Assembly (NCBI GenBank): GCA_016191225.1
Contig: JACPPC010000002.1
Coordinates: 1-64,000, forward strand
Origin: Gemmatimonadota bacterium
GTDB lineage: Bacteria; Gemmatimonadota; Gemmatimonadetes; Gemmatimonadales; Gemmatimonadaceae
Direction: 5' to 3'
DNA: 64,000 nucleotides
Shown: one piece after another, positions 32,926 to 42,706 of the stretch
Numbering within the stretch: the first letter of the stretch is position 1
Layout: each line of letters begins with the position of its first letter
Translations under genes and position numbers: made by a program
The notes under the pieces: generated by a model
The model's database searches: none
The model's input: the letters and a program-made list of their open reading frames with translations, nothing else
What the model was told of the DNA's origin: nothing

Positions 32926-34125
32926 ATGCGCCTCCTTGCCCTCGCCGCCTGCGTGGCGGCCGTGTTCGCGTCCCCGATTCCCACGAGAGCGCAGGACAAG
33001 CTCCCACCGCGGCCCAGGCTCGCCGCCGACCAGGACACGAACGACGCGCAGTCGTACCTGCTCTACGCGGTCGCCAACCTCGACAAGGACCCCAGGCTCT
33101 CGCAGCAGGCGTATTACTGGGCCAGCCGCATCGACCCGAACTCGGGCCAGGCCATCTACGGCCGCGCGATCACGACCCTGCTCGCCGACGACGGGCTCCT
33201 GCGGATGAGCTACAACGGCCCCAGGAACGACCGGGACCGCTCCGACCTCAGGGCCATCGACTCGCTTTACCTGCTGGCGACGATCCTCGACCCCTTCCTC
33301 CACCGCAACCTGCAGCGGCGGATCTTCATGGCGCAGGTCACCGCCGTCCTTGGCGGCCGCGCCAGCCAGGCCGCGATCTGGGCGGCCGTCGAGGACGAGA
33401 TGCGCCGCGGGGGGCCGGCCGCCCTCGGCTACGCCGCCTACACCGAGAGCAAGTTCCCGGCTGCGCTCGACTACTATCGCGAAGCGCTCGAGAAGGCCAA
33501 GACGAAGTCCTACTTCTACAAGATGCGCGGCGAGATGTTCTGGCTGATCGGCAACGCCGACAGCGCCATGGCCCAGTTCAAGCTGGCCATCCAGGACCAG
33601 AAGAAGATCGAGGACAAGAAGGTCGTCATCCTTTACCAGCCCAAGGCGGTGTACGAGTACCAGCTGGGCTGGATTCACGAGCGCGAGGGTCGCACGGCGG
33701 AGGCCAAGGAGGCCTACGGCCGGGCCCTCGTCGAGGACCTGTCGTTCTATCCGGCCCATGTCCGCATCGGCGCGCTCGCCCTCGAGGCCGGCGACACCGC
33801 CACCGCGGTGAGCGAGTTCGATCTCGCGGCGCAGGCCGCGCCCAAGGACGCCAAGGTGAAGTACCAGAACGGCTACGTGCTCGCGCTCACGCGCAGGCTC
33901 GCCGAGGCGTCGCACCAGCTGCAGGAGGCCATCGCCCTCGAGCCATGGTACGCCGAGCCGCGCCTCCTCCTCGCCCGGCTCTACGAGGCCAGTGACATGG
34001 CCGACCTCGCCGGCAAGGAGTACGATGCCTTCCTGCAGCGCAGCGCGCAGTCGGACCTGCAGCGCGCCTTTGCGCAGGAACGGATCACCGTGCTCAGGGG
34101 CGTGGCGTCGAAGCCCAGGCAGTGA
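32926..34125 (+). CDS. Secreted TPR-repeat protein, paralogue 3
   Basis: LPPRPRLAADQDTNDAQSYLLYAV; IALEPWYAEPRLLLARLYEASDMADLAGKEYDAFLQRS. Confidence 0.82.
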   Translation: MRLLALAACVAAVFASPIPTRAQDKLPPRPRLAADQDTNDAQSYLLYAVANLDKDPRLSQQAYYWASRIDPNSGQAIYGRAITTLLADDGLLRMSYNGPRNDRDRSDLRAIDSLYLLATILDPFLHRNLQRRIFMAQVTAVLGGRASQAAIWAAVEDEMRRGGPAALGYAAYTESKFPAALDYYREALEKAKTKSYFYKMRGEMFWLIGNADSAMAQFKLAIQDQKKIEDKKVVILYQPKAVYEYQLGWIHEREGRTAEAKEAYGRALVEDLSFYPAHVRIGALALEAGDTATAVSEFDLAAQAAPKDAKVKYQNGYVLALTRRLAEASHQLQEAIALEPWYAEPRLLLARLYEASDMADLAGKEYDAFLQRSAQSDLQRAFAQERITVLRGVASKPRQ

Positions 34126-35741
34126 CCCCGCCGCCCATGCCGCGCCTCCGCGCCGCGACCATCGCCGCCACGTGCGCCGCCCTCCTCGCCGGCCCGCCCC
34201 TGGCGGCGCAGCAGGCCGACACCGCCACCAAGGTGCTGCGCAAGCGAACGGCCTACGAGGACCTGCAGATGTTCTCGCAGGTCCTCAACCAGATCCGCGT
34301 CAACCACCTCGATACGGTGGACTCGCACGAGCTGCTCATGGCGGCGATCCAGGGGATGGTGCGGCGGGCCGACCCGCACTCCTACGTCATTTCCGCGGTG
34401 CGCATGTCGCCCGAGAAGCAGCGGCAGCTGGAGGACGGCAAGCTCGTCGCGATCCCGATCCAGTGGGACTTCAGCCTCGGCGCCCCGCGCGTGGTCAGCG
34501 TCAGCCCCGGAACGAGGGCCGCCGCCCTCGACATCCTCCCCGGCGACGAGCTGGTGCTCGCCGACGGCAAGCCGATCGTCGCCGAGAGCGAGTTCGAGCT
34601 CGAGGTCACCCTCGCCGGCCCCAAGGCCACGAGCGCCCGGCTGACCCTCGAGCGCCTGCGCTCCGACGGCTCCTTCTCCCGCCTCGACCGCGAAGTGCGG
34701 CGCGAGCGGAGCGGGGACGCCCCCACCGCGGTTCCCGCCGTCACCACCTTCGGGGATGGCACCGGCTACATCCGCATCACGACCTTCTCGAACGACAAGG
34801 TCGCCGATGACCTGCACAAGGCGCTCGAGACCGTCGAGGGGATGAAGATCCAGCGGCTCGTGCTCGACCTCCGCGACAACGGCGGTGGCCTCGTGCGCGA
34901 GGCGGCCCGCATCGCCGGCGAGTTCCTCCCGCGCGGTTCCCTCGTGTACTCCTCGTGGGGACGCAAGCAGGAGTTCATCGACACGGGGCGCGTCGAGCGC
35001 TCGTTCTGGCGAGGAGCCCGCAACTATCCGGTGGCCGTCCTCATCAACGCAGGAACGGCGAGCGCCTCCGAGCTGGTGGCCGGCGCCCTCCAGGACCACG
35101 ACCGGGCCGTCATCGTCGGCCGGCCGAGCTTCGGCAAGTCGCTCATGATGCAGAGCTTCCCCATGACCGACGGCTCCGTGTTCGTGCTCGTCATCGGCAA
35201 GGTCCTGACGCCGTGCGGCCGCGCCGTGCAGCGCGAATACCAGGGGCTCCGCACCCAGGACTACTACCGCCGCGCGCGCGCCGACCGGGACACCGCCGGG
35301 CGGCCCAGCTGCAGGACCGACAACGGGCGCACGGTCTACGGCGGGGGCGGCGTCGTCCCCGACGTCCTCCTTGCCGACCGGATGGGCCCGCCGGCCTGGC
35401 TCGTGCGCCTCGCCGAGGATGACCTGTTCGGGCGCTTTGCCGCGGGCTGGGTCACCGACCAGGGGGCCGCGTACACGACGCTCGACGAGTTCGACGCCAA
35501 GCTCCCGCCGTTCGATGACGCCATGGTGGCATTCCGCGCGCTGGCGGCCAAGGCCGGCCGCGACGTCCCGCCCGACAGCGCGGCGGTGGCCCGGGTGCGC
35601 CGCAACCTCCTCGTCGCCGTCGCCGCCGCCAAGTGGGGTGACGCCGGGCGCTACCGCGTCAGTGCCCGGCTCGACCCCGAGGTCCAGGCCGCCATCGCCG
35701 CCCTCGGCCGCGCCGGCGAGATTCTCGCCCCGAAGAAATAG
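34122..35741 (+). CDS. S41 family peptidase with PDZ domain
   Basis: GDGTGYIRITTFSNDKVADDLHKALE; LDLRDNGGGLV; AGTASASELVAGALQDHDRAVIVGRPSFGKSLM. Confidence 0.9.
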   Translation: MTPPPMPRLRAATIAATCAALLAGPPLAAQQADTATKVLRKRTAYEDLQMFSQVLNQIRVNHLDTVDSHELLMAAIQGMVRRADPHSYVISAVRMSPEKQRQLEDGKLVAIPIQWDFSLGAPRVVSVSPGTRAAALDILPGDELVLADGKPIVAESEFELEVTLAGPKATSARLTLERLRSDGSFSRLDREVRRERSGDAPTAVPAVTTFGDGTGYIRITTFSNDKVADDLHKALETVEGMKIQRLVLDLRDNGGGLVREAARIAGEFLPRGSLVYSSWGRKQEFIDTGRVERSFWRGARNYPVAVLINAGTASASELVAGALQDHDRAVIVGRPSFGKSLMMQSFPMTDGSVFVLVIGKVLTPCGRAVQREYQGLRTQDYYRRARADRDTAGRPSCRTDNGRTVYGGGGVVPDVLLADRMGPPAWLVRLAEDDLFGRFAAGWVTDQGAAYTTLDEFDAKLPPFDDAMVAFRALAAKAGRDVPPDSAAVARVRRNLLVAVAAAKWGDAGRYRVSARLDPEVQAAIAALGRAGEILAPKK

Positions 35742-35751
35742 TATCTGATCG

Positions 35752-36765
35752 CTACGAAATCGGCTTCGGCGACACCACGGCCTTCCCGATCGTGTTGTTG
35801 TCCGTGCCGAACCAGATCACGCCCGTCGCCCGGTCGAACACCATGTGCCGGATCGTGCCGCCGCCGCTCTTCACCTCGGTCGCGCCCAGCATCTGCTGCG
35901 TTGCCGGGTCGAACCCCACCAGCCGGTTCGGCTGCTTGCCGGTTTCCACCCACCACAGCCGGTCCCTGTCGTCCACCGTCATCGCGTACGGCAGCGACGC
36001 CTTGCCGAGGGGCGACGCCCACTCCTTCCATTGCTTCGTGCGCGGGTCGTACGCCACGAGCATCCCCCGCATGTAGTCCACCGTCCACACGCGACCGTCG
36101 CTCGTCATCGCGATCCGGCGCGGGCGGTACATCGAGTCCGGGCCGGCGATCTCCGTCACCTGCATCGTCGCCGGATCCACCGTCCCGATCCGGTTCGTGC
36201 CGAACAGGCAGAACCACGGGCGGCCGTGCGGGTCGATCACGATCCCGTACGGCCGCGACCGCGGCCGCTCGAGCGCCAGCAGCTGCACCTTGCCGCTCGA
36301 CACCGTGAGCTTCCCCACCACGTTCGAGTTCTGCGCCGTGAACCAGATGTCCCCCGCCGGGTCGAACGCCAGCGTGTGCGGGTCCTTCACGTTCGCGTCC
36401 GGCATCGGGTAGCGCGTGATCGCCCCGGTCGCCGGGTCGAGCCGGCCGATCATGCCGTTCATGTTGCCCGAATACCACGCGAACCCCCTCCGGTCCACCA
36501 CCACGTTGTGCGGCATCGTGCCGGCGTCGATCGCGAACTTCTCGAAGTCACCCGTGCGCGGGTCGAGCCTGGCGACGTAATTCCCGACCTGCCCCACGAA
36601 GAAGATCCGCCCCTGCGCGTCGACCGCCGGGTCGCGCGGGCGCGACTTCTCCCACGGCACGGTCCACTCCTGCATCGGCACGGCGGCGCCGGCCTGCGCC
36701 GCCGCCGGAACGGGGGCGCCGGCCGGAACGAGCAGCGCGGCGGCGATTAACATCTGGCGCGACAT
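35752..36765 (-). CDS. Virginiamycin B lyase-like (Vgb/SMP-30-like) secreted beta-propeller
   Basis: Signal peptide MSRQMLIAAALLVPAGAPVPAAAQA; repeats DPAVDAQGRIFFVGQVGNYVARLDPRTG, TLAFDPAGDIWFTAQNSNVVGKL. Confidence 0.83.
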   Translation of the reverse strand: MSRQMLIAAALLVPAGAPVPAAAQAGAAVPMQEWTVPWEKSRPRDPAVDAQGRIFFVGQVGNYVARLDPRTGDFEKFAIDAGTMPHNVVVDRRGFAWYSGNMNGMIGRLDPATGAITRYPMPDANVKDPHTLAFDPAGDIWFTAQNSNVVGKLTVSSGKVQLLALERPRSRPYGIVIDPHGRPWFCLFGTNRIGTVDPATMQVTEIAGPDSMYRPRRIAMTSDGRVWTVDYMRGMLVAYDPRTKQWKEWASPLGKASLPYAMTVDDRDRLWWVETGKQPNRLVGFDPATQQMLGATEVKSGGGTIRHMVFDRATGVIWFGTDNNTIGKAVVSPKPIS

Positions 36766-36932
36766 CGGGGTCTCTCCTGGAAGCGGGGCCATTCGGGCAC
36801 CCTACAATGGCTCGCGCGGGATGGTTGGCGCCACTCCCGCGCGGGCGCATATTGTCCTCGTCGCCCGGCCCCCGCCCTTGGGCTCCCGTGGCGGCATCCT
36901 CCAGTCCGCGCCGCGTCGGCGGCGCTCCCGCC

Positions 36933-37526
36933 ATGCGTCTTCTGCCCAGCGTCCTCGCCCTCCCCGCGTGCGCCCTGCTCGCCGCCTGCGCCTCCTCCCC
37001 GGGCGGGAACGACGATTCGGCTGCCGCGACCATGACGCGTACCAGCACTTCCATCCTCAGCACCGGCTCCGGGCAGGCGAATGGCCCCAACATCGGCTCG
37101 GGAATGACCTCCGTCGTCGCAGCGACCACCACCCGCCTCGGCGCCCCCGCCGATCAGGTGTTCAGCACCCTCTCCTCGGTCTACGAGAAGCTCGGGATCG
37201 CCGTCACCACCATGGTCAGCAAGGAGCGGATGCTCGGCAATCTCGACCTCCGCGCCCGCGCCCGCCTCGGCAGCATGCCGTTGCGCCGCCTCTTCGATTG
37301 CGGTGGCACCACCGGCGAGCCCAACGCCGACACCTTCCAGCTCACCATCTCCGTCTCGTCCGAGGTCAAGGACAACGGCGACGGGAGCTCGATCCTCGCC
37401 TCGCTGGTGCAGGCCACCGGCCGGCCCGTGCAGTTCGCCGGCAACGACGTCCGGTGCACCACCACCGGCGAGCTCGAGCGACAGATCGCGCAGCAGGTCA
37501 AGCTCAAGCTCGTGCTCTCCAACTGA
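36933..37526 (+). CDS. Predicted lipoprotein of unknown function
   Basis: MRLLPSVLALPACALLAACASSPGGND lipobox. Confidence 0.7.
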   Translation: MRLLPSVLALPACALLAACASSPGGNDDSAAATMTRTSTSILSTGSGQANGPNIGSGMTSVVAATTTRLGAPADQVFSTLSSVYEKLGIAVTTMVSKERMLGNLDLRARARLGSMPLRRLFDCGGTTGEPNADTFQLTISVSSEVKDNGDGSSILASLVQATGRPVQFAGNDVRCTTTGELERQIAQQVKLKLVLSN

Positions 37527-37578
37527 CCTCCGGGGCGCGGGGACCCGCCGCGCTCCCCGCCTCCGCCCACGCCCCGTG

Positions 37579-38337
37579 ATGCAGTTCGTCGACCCGAAGC
37601 TCCCGCGCCACCTCTTCGGGTGGCGCAGCCCGTCGCTCGGACTCAACATGCCGATCGTCGGCTACGGCCACGCCGGCAAGCCGATCCTGCTGTTCCCCAC
37701 CGCCGCCGCCGATTACCTCGAGAACGAGCGCTTCTTCCTCGTCAAGGCGCTGGAGCCGCTCCTCTTCGCCGGCCGGGTGCGGATCTTCTCCATCGACTCC
37801 ATCAACCAGCATGCCTGGATGGACCGCAAGGTCGCCGTCCGCGAGTCGGCGCGGCGCCAGGCGCTCTATGTGAAGTACGTCGAGGATGAGGTCGTCCCAT
37901 ACATCCGGCTGGCCTGCGCCGATGGCGGCGCGCGCATCCTCACCACGGGTGCCTCCTTCGGGGCCTTCCACAGCGCCAACTGCATGCTGCGGCGCCCGGA
38001 CCTGTTTGACGGGTTGATCGCGATGAGCGGCTTCTACGACCTCAGCCAGTCGTACTTCAACGGCTACTCCGACGACAACTGCTTCTACAACAACCCGGCC
38101 TGGTTCTTGCCGGGTCTCGGTGGCCACTACCTCGACCTCCTTCGCCACCACTGCCGGATCCTCGTCCTCACGGGACAGGGGGCCTACGAGGTCCCCGACG
38201 CCTCCCGCAAGCTGTCGCGCCTCCTTGCCGACAAGGGGATCCCCCACGAGCTCGACCTCTGGGGGCACGACGTGAACCACGACTGGCCTTGGTGGCGCAA
38301 GATGCTTCCTTACGCCGTCGAGCGCCTCGGGTACTGA
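37579..38337 (+). CDS. Esterase (EstD/PHB-depolymerase-like alpha/beta hydrolase)
   Basis: ILTTGASFGAFHSANCMLRRPDLFDGLIAMSGFYDLSQ nucleophile-elbow motif. Confidence 0.8.
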   Translation: MQFVDPKLPRHLFGWRSPSLGLNMPIVGYGHAGKPILLFPTAAADYLENERFFLVKALEPLLFAGRVRIFSIDSINQHAWMDRKVAVRESARRQALYVKYVEDEVVPYIRLACADGGARILTTGASFGAFHSANCMLRRPDLFDGLIAMSGFYDLSQSYFNGYSDDNCFYNNPAWFLPGLGGHYLDLLRHHCRILVLTGQGAYEVPDASRKLSRLLADKGIPHELDLWGHDVNHDWPWWRKMLPYAVERLGY

Positions 38338-38429
38338 TCCCGGCTCGCCCACGGGGTCGCACAGCCACTGGTTGCCGGGGGTCCCCGGGAACGGTACCTT
38401 GGAACGGCTCCCGTGGTTGCCCCCCGGAG

Positions 38430-39251
38430 GTGTCATTGCCTCATCGGTCCAGCCTGGCCAATTCGTCGTCTGTGGTCGCCGTCGTGGCGGCGATCACGGT
38501 ATTGGCCGGATGTGGCACGTCGTCGGCGCTGGACCTGCCGTTCGGCCGGTCCCCACGCGACCCCCTCATGGCATCGGCAGGGCGCGACATCGGGACTGGC
38601 GACCTGAGCGGCGTGGTCACCGACTCGAGTTCCGGACAGCCCATCTCCGGCGCGGTGGTCTTTGCGACGATCGACACCGTGCCCGGCGCCCCCGTCTCGA
38701 ACTTCTCCACGGTCACCGACGCCGAGGGCCGGTTCCTGCTCACCGACGTCCCCGCTGGTGCCCGCGTGATCGAGGCGCGCATGCTCGGGTTCACGCGTGA
38801 GCGACACGTGATGACCGTCCGGCGCGGCGCCGTCGACTCGCTCTCCCTCGAACTGCGAAGCGGCGAGGCCCTGCTGCTGCAGCAGCTCGAGGTCCTGCGC
38901 ATCCCGACCCCAGCCTCCCCCTGCCGACCGAGCGACGTGAGCGCCGCTTGGATCAGCGGCGCGCTGGCCGATGCGCTGGCCGTCACGGCGGCCCCGGCCC
39001 CCGGCGTGAGACTTCCGGCGATTGCGGCGGACCGGATTCGCCTCGTCCTCAAGCCGGGGCTCTGCCAGCGCGCCCTCGCCGCCTGGCAGAAGCGCTCCGG
39101 CATCGCCAACCCATTCGCGCAGGTGTACCTGTTCGACCTTGGCGGCGACGGCTGGGCGCTATTCGATCCGGCGCAGGCCCTCGGCAACAGCACGGCGATC
39201 GTCCCAGTCCTCGACCGCGACTTCAAGGTCATCGCGACCCTGGCCTTCTAG
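38430..39251 (+). CDS. Lipoprotein with carboxypeptidase-regulatory-like domain
   Basis: GTG start after gccccccggag; LAGCGTSSALD lipobox; GVVTDSSSGQPISGAVVFATIDT...TVTDAEGRFLLTDVPAGARVIEARMLGFTRE. Confidence 0.75.
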   Translation: MSLPHRSSLANSSSVVAVVAAITVLAGCGTSSALDLPFGRSPRDPLMASAGRDIGTGDLSGVVTDSSSGQPISGAVVFATIDTVPGAPVSNFSTVTDAEGRFLLTDVPAGARVIEARMLGFTRERHVMTVRRGAVDSLSLELRSGEALLLQQLEVLRIPTPASPCRPSDVSAAWISGALADALAVTAAPAPGVRLPAIAADRIRLVLKPGLCQRALAAWQKRSGIANPFAQVYLFDLGGDGWALFDPAQALGNSTAIVPVLDRDFKVIATLAF

Positions 39252-39337
39252 GACCGCGAGCGCCTCCGGCGAGGACGTCGGCCACGCGCTCGCCACCCGC
39301 GCACACCCGCACAGCCCCCTCGACCCCGGAGCAATCC

Positions 39338-40297
39338 ATGGGCCTCGGCAAGTTCATCAAGAAGCAGTTCGTCGACGTCATCCAGTGGACGGAGGATGCC
39401 GAGGGCACGCTTGCCTGGCGCTTCCCGATGGCTGACATGGAGATCCAGTACGGCGGCAAGCTCACCGTGCGCGAGTCGCAGATGGCGCTCTTCGTGAACG
39501 AGGGCAAGGTCGCCGACGCCTTCGGTCCCGGGCTCCACACCCTCGTGACCCGGAACATCCCGGTCCTCACCAACCTCCAGCACTGGGACAAGGGGTTCGA
39601 GTCGCCCTTCAAGAGCGACGTCTACTTCTTCTCCACCCGGCTGCAGGTCAACCAGAAGTGGGGAACGCAGAACCCGATCACGATTCGCGACAAGGACTTC
39701 GGCGCTGTCCGGCTGCGCATGTTCGGGATCTACAGCTACAAGGTCGCCAACCCCCTCGTCTTCCACCAGAAAGTCGGCGGCACGCGCGACGTCTATCGTG
39801 CCGCCGACCTCGAGGGCCAGCTGCGCAACACGATCGTGGGTGCGGTGTCCAACGCATTCGCCCAGAGTGGCATTCCGTTCCTCGACATGGCCGCGAACAC
39901 CTGGGACCTCGCCAAGCGCATGCAGGGACTTCTCGCCCCCGGATTCGAGGAGATCGGCCTGGCGCTCGACTCGTTCGTGGTCGAGAATGTCTCGCTCCCC
40001 GAGGAGCTCCAGAAGCGCCTCGACGAGCGCATCGGCATGAACATGGTCGGCAACCTCGACCAGTACGCCAAGTTCCAGGCGGCGCAGTCGATCCCGATCG
40101 CCGCCGCCAATTCCGGCGGCGCCGCCGGGCTCGGTGCGGGCCTCGGCGCGGGCATGGGGATCGGCCAGGCCATGGCGAACGCCCTCAATCCCGCGCTGCC
40201 CGCTCCTCCCGCGGCCCCTGCTCCTCCCGCGGCCCCTGCTCCCCCCGCGGCACCGGCACCACCGGCGCCCGATCCCGCCACGGGTAAGGGGAGCTGA
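39338..40297 (+). CDS. SPFH-domain protein (YdjI/virion-core-like) with Ala/Pro-rich tail
   Basis: MGLGKFIKKQFVDVIQWTEDAEGTLAWRFPMADMEIQYGGKLTVRESQMALFVNEGKVADAFGPGLHTLVTRNIPVL. Confidence 0.88.
   Translation: MGLGKFIKKQFVDVIQWTEDAEGTLAWRFPMADMEIQYGGKLTVRESQMALFVNEGKVADAFGPGLHTLVTRNIPVLTNLQHWDKGFESPFKSDVYFFSTRLQVNQKWGTQNPITIRDKDFGAVRLRMFGIYSYKVANPLVFHQKVGGTRDVYRAADLEGQLRNTIVGAVSNAFAQSGIPFLDMAANTWDLAKRMQGLLAPGFEEIGLALDSFVVENVSLPEELQKRLDERIGMNMVGNLDQYAKFQAAQSIPIAAANSGGAAGLGAGLGAGMGIGQAMANALNPALPAPPAAPAPPAAPAPPAAPAPPAPDPATGKGS
40202..40255 (+). repeat. 18-bp tandem repeat (3 copies) encoding APPAAP
   Basis: gctcctcccgcggcccct x2 plus one diverged copy. Confidence 0.85.
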
Positions 40298-40301
40298 GCC
40301 C

Positions 40302-40709
40302 GTGCACGGCCGCGAGTGGATCGTCGAGGCCCACGGCTGCGTCCCGCCACGGCTCGCCGATCCCGCCGTTGTCGCGGCACTCCTCGACCAGGTGATCGGC
40401 GACCTGTCGCTCAGTCCCGTGGCGCCGCCGCAGTGGCACAAGTTCCCGGCGCCGGGCGGCGTCACGGGAGTCGCGATGCTCGCCGAGTCGCACCTCACCG
40501 TCCACACCTTTCCCGAGCACGGTTCGCTCTGCATGAACCTCTTCTGCTGCGGCCCGCGCCCTGAGTGGGACTTCGCGGCGGCGCTGCGAGCCCGCTTCGA
40601 TGCGCAAGTGGTGCAGGTGCGCTGCTTCGAGCGCGCCTACGGGCCCATGCAGGACGGCAAGGTCGCGCGCACCACGCCGGTCTCGGTGCGCATCGTCCGC
40701 GCCGGATGA
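40302..40709 (+). CDS. speD: S-adenosylmethionine decarboxylase proenzyme
   Basis: AMLAESHLTVHTFPEHGSLCMNLFCCG: processing site E-S plus family motif; GTG start 4 nt after upstream stop. Confidence 0.92.
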   Translation: MHGREWIVEAHGCVPPRLADPAVVAALLDQVIGDLSLSPVAPPQWHKFPAPGGVTGVAMLAESHLTVHTFPEHGSLCMNLFCCGPRPEWDFAAALRARFDAQVVQVRCFERAYGPMQDGKVARTTPVSVRIVRAG

Positions 40710-40739
40710 TCGTGCTGGCCCCATGAAGGCCCGGGGTCC

Positions 40740-41375
40740 GTGAGCTCGGTCGGTGCCAGCTGCCCCAACTGCGGCGCGGCCATCGTGTTTCGCTGGGCGC
40801 AGGCGGTGCAGGCCACCTGCGACTACTGCCGCTCGGTGCTCGTGCGCCACGACGTCGCGCTGGAACGGGTCGGCGAGTCCGCGATCGTGCCGCTCACGCC
40901 CTCGCCGCTGCAGCTCGGCACCGAGGGCACCTGGCGCGGCGCCGGGTTCACGGTCATCGGCCGGCTCGTGTACGCATGGGAGCGCGGCGGCTGGAGCGAG
41001 TGGCACCTGCGGCTCGACCGCGACGAGAGTGCCTGGCTCTCCGATGCGCAGGCGGAGTACGTCGTCACCTCGCAGGTGACCCCCGAGGCGGCACTGCCGG
41101 GGGCGCACGGCGTGGCACCCGGCCTTGCCCTGCTCCACCGCCATGTGCGCTACGAGGTCACCACCGTGACGCGGGCCCAGTACGTGGGCACCGAGGGTGA
41201 GCTGCCCTTTGCCTCGTGGGACCGCGCCGAGGTCACCTTTGCCGACCTCCGCTCCGCAACCGGCGGTTTCGCGACCATCGACTACAGCGAGGAGCCGCCG
41301 CTGCTCTTCACCGGCGAGGCGGTCGAGTTGAGCCAGCTCGCCTTGCGCAACCTGCGCACCTTCGAGGGATGGTGA
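40740..41375 (+). CDS. DUF4178-like protein with N-terminal zinc ribbon
   Basis: CPNCGAAIVFRWAQAVQATCDYCRSVLV then TWRGAGFTVIGRLVYAWERGGWSEWHLRL. Confidence 0.78.
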   Translation: MSSVGASCPNCGAAIVFRWAQAVQATCDYCRSVLVRHDVALERVGESAIVPLTPSPLQLGTEGTWRGAGFTVIGRLVYAWERGGWSEWHLRLDRDESAWLSDAQAEYVVTSQVTPEAALPGAHGVAPGLALLHRHVRYEVTTVTRAQYVGTEGELPFASWDRAEVTFADLRSATGGFATIDYSEEPPLLFTGEAVELSQLALRNLRTFEGW

Positions 41376-42706
41376 CCCGCCCCGCGGCGGGTCCCCGGGG
41401 CGCCGGGCCGGTGAAGGTCCGCGGCCTCAACTGTCCCAGTTGCGGCGCGGCCATCCAGCTGCGCGGCTTCCAGTACACGCAGCGCGTGATCTGCGACTCC
41501 TGCTGTGCCGTGCTCGACGCCCAGGACCCCGGCTACGCGGTGATCCAGAAGTTCGGCGAGCGGATGGCGCGCCGCACCCCGCTCATTCCCCTCGGCACGC
41601 GCGGACGCTGGAAGGGGGAGCCGTGGGAGGTGATCGGGTTCCAGGTGCGCACGATCGCCGTGGAGGGTATCCAGTATTCCTGGCACGAGTACCTGCTCTT
41701 CAACCCGTACCTCGGCTTTCGCTACCTCACGCAGTTCGACGGCCACTGGTGCGATGTGACCGCCTTGCGCGGCCTCCCCGAAACCGGCAGCGCCGCCGGC
41801 CGGCCCGTCGCCCGCTGGCGCGACCTCGAGTTCAGGGCCTTCCAGACGGCACGAGCCGTGACCACCTTCGCCGTGGGTGAGTTCCCTTGGGCGGTGGCGG
41901 TGGGCGACGCGGTCACGGCACGGGATTTCGTGAGCCCGCCGCTGATGCTGTCGTCCGAGACCACTGACGACGAGGTCACCTGGTCGCTTGGCGAGTATGT
42001 CAGCGGCGCGCGCGTCTGGGAGGCGTTCAACCTCGAGGACGACGCACCGGCCCCACAGGGCGTCTATGCCAACCAGCCGAACCCGGTGTCGGGGCGCGTC
42101 GGCGCCCGCTGGCGCACCTTCGCCCTCCTCCTCGCGCTGCTCGTGGCGCTGTTCGTCCTGCGACAGGCCACCGCCGCCAATGCGGTCGCTTTCAGCGGGG
42201 CCTACCGCTTCACTCCCGGCACCGGCGACACGGCCGCCTTCGTGACCGAACCCTTCGCGCTCACCGGCGGCACGGCCAACGTCGTCGTGCGCACCACCGC
42301 CACGGCCGACAACAGCTGGATCTTCGTCAACTACACGCTCATCAACGAGGAGTCGGGCGCCGTGTTCGAACTCGGTCGCGAGGTGAGCTACTACCACGGG
42401 CGCGACAGCGACGGCGCCTGGTCGGAGGGGGCGCGCGAGGATGACGCGCGCATTCCGGCCGTTCCCGCAGGACGCTGGTTCCTGCGCATCGAGCCCGAGG
42501 GGCCGCCCACGGGAGCGACGATCGACTACGCGGTGCAGGTCCGCCGCGACGCCCCCGGGGCGCTGCCCTTCGGGGCGGCCCTCGTCTTCCTGCTGCTCCC
42601 GCCGGTCGTCGTGTCGCTGCGATCGGCGTCGTTCGAGGGCAAGCGCTGGGCCGAGTCGGACTACGCCCCCGCATCGGACAACGACAGCGACGGCCGGGAC
42701 GACTGA
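41369..42706 (+). CDS. DUF4178-like membrane protein with N-terminal zinc ribbon
   Basis: CPSCGAAIQLRGFQYTQRVICDSCCAVL; RWKGEPWEVIGFQVRTIAVEGIQYSWHEYLLFNPYLGFRYLTQFDGHW; two C-terminal TM segments. Confidence 0.82.
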   Translation: MVTRPAAGPRGAGPVKVRGLNCPSCGAAIQLRGFQYTQRVICDSCCAVLDAQDPGYAVIQKFGERMARRTPLIPLGTRGRWKGEPWEVIGFQVRTIAVEGIQYSWHEYLLFNPYLGFRYLTQFDGHWCDVTALRGLPETGSAAGRPVARWRDLEFRAFQTARAVTTFAVGEFPWAVAVGDAVTARDFVSPPLMLSSETTDDEVTWSLGEYVSGARVWEAFNLEDDAPAPQGVYANQPNPVSGRVGARWRTFALLLALLVALFVLRQATAANAVAFSGAYRFTPGTGDTAAFVTEPFALTGGTANVVVRTTATADNSWIFVNYTLINEESGAVFELGREVSYYHGRDSDGAWSEGAREDDARIPAVPAGRWFLRIEPEGPPTGATIDYAVQVRRDAPGALPFGAALVFLLLPPVVVSLRSASFEGKRWAESDYAPASDNDSDGRDD

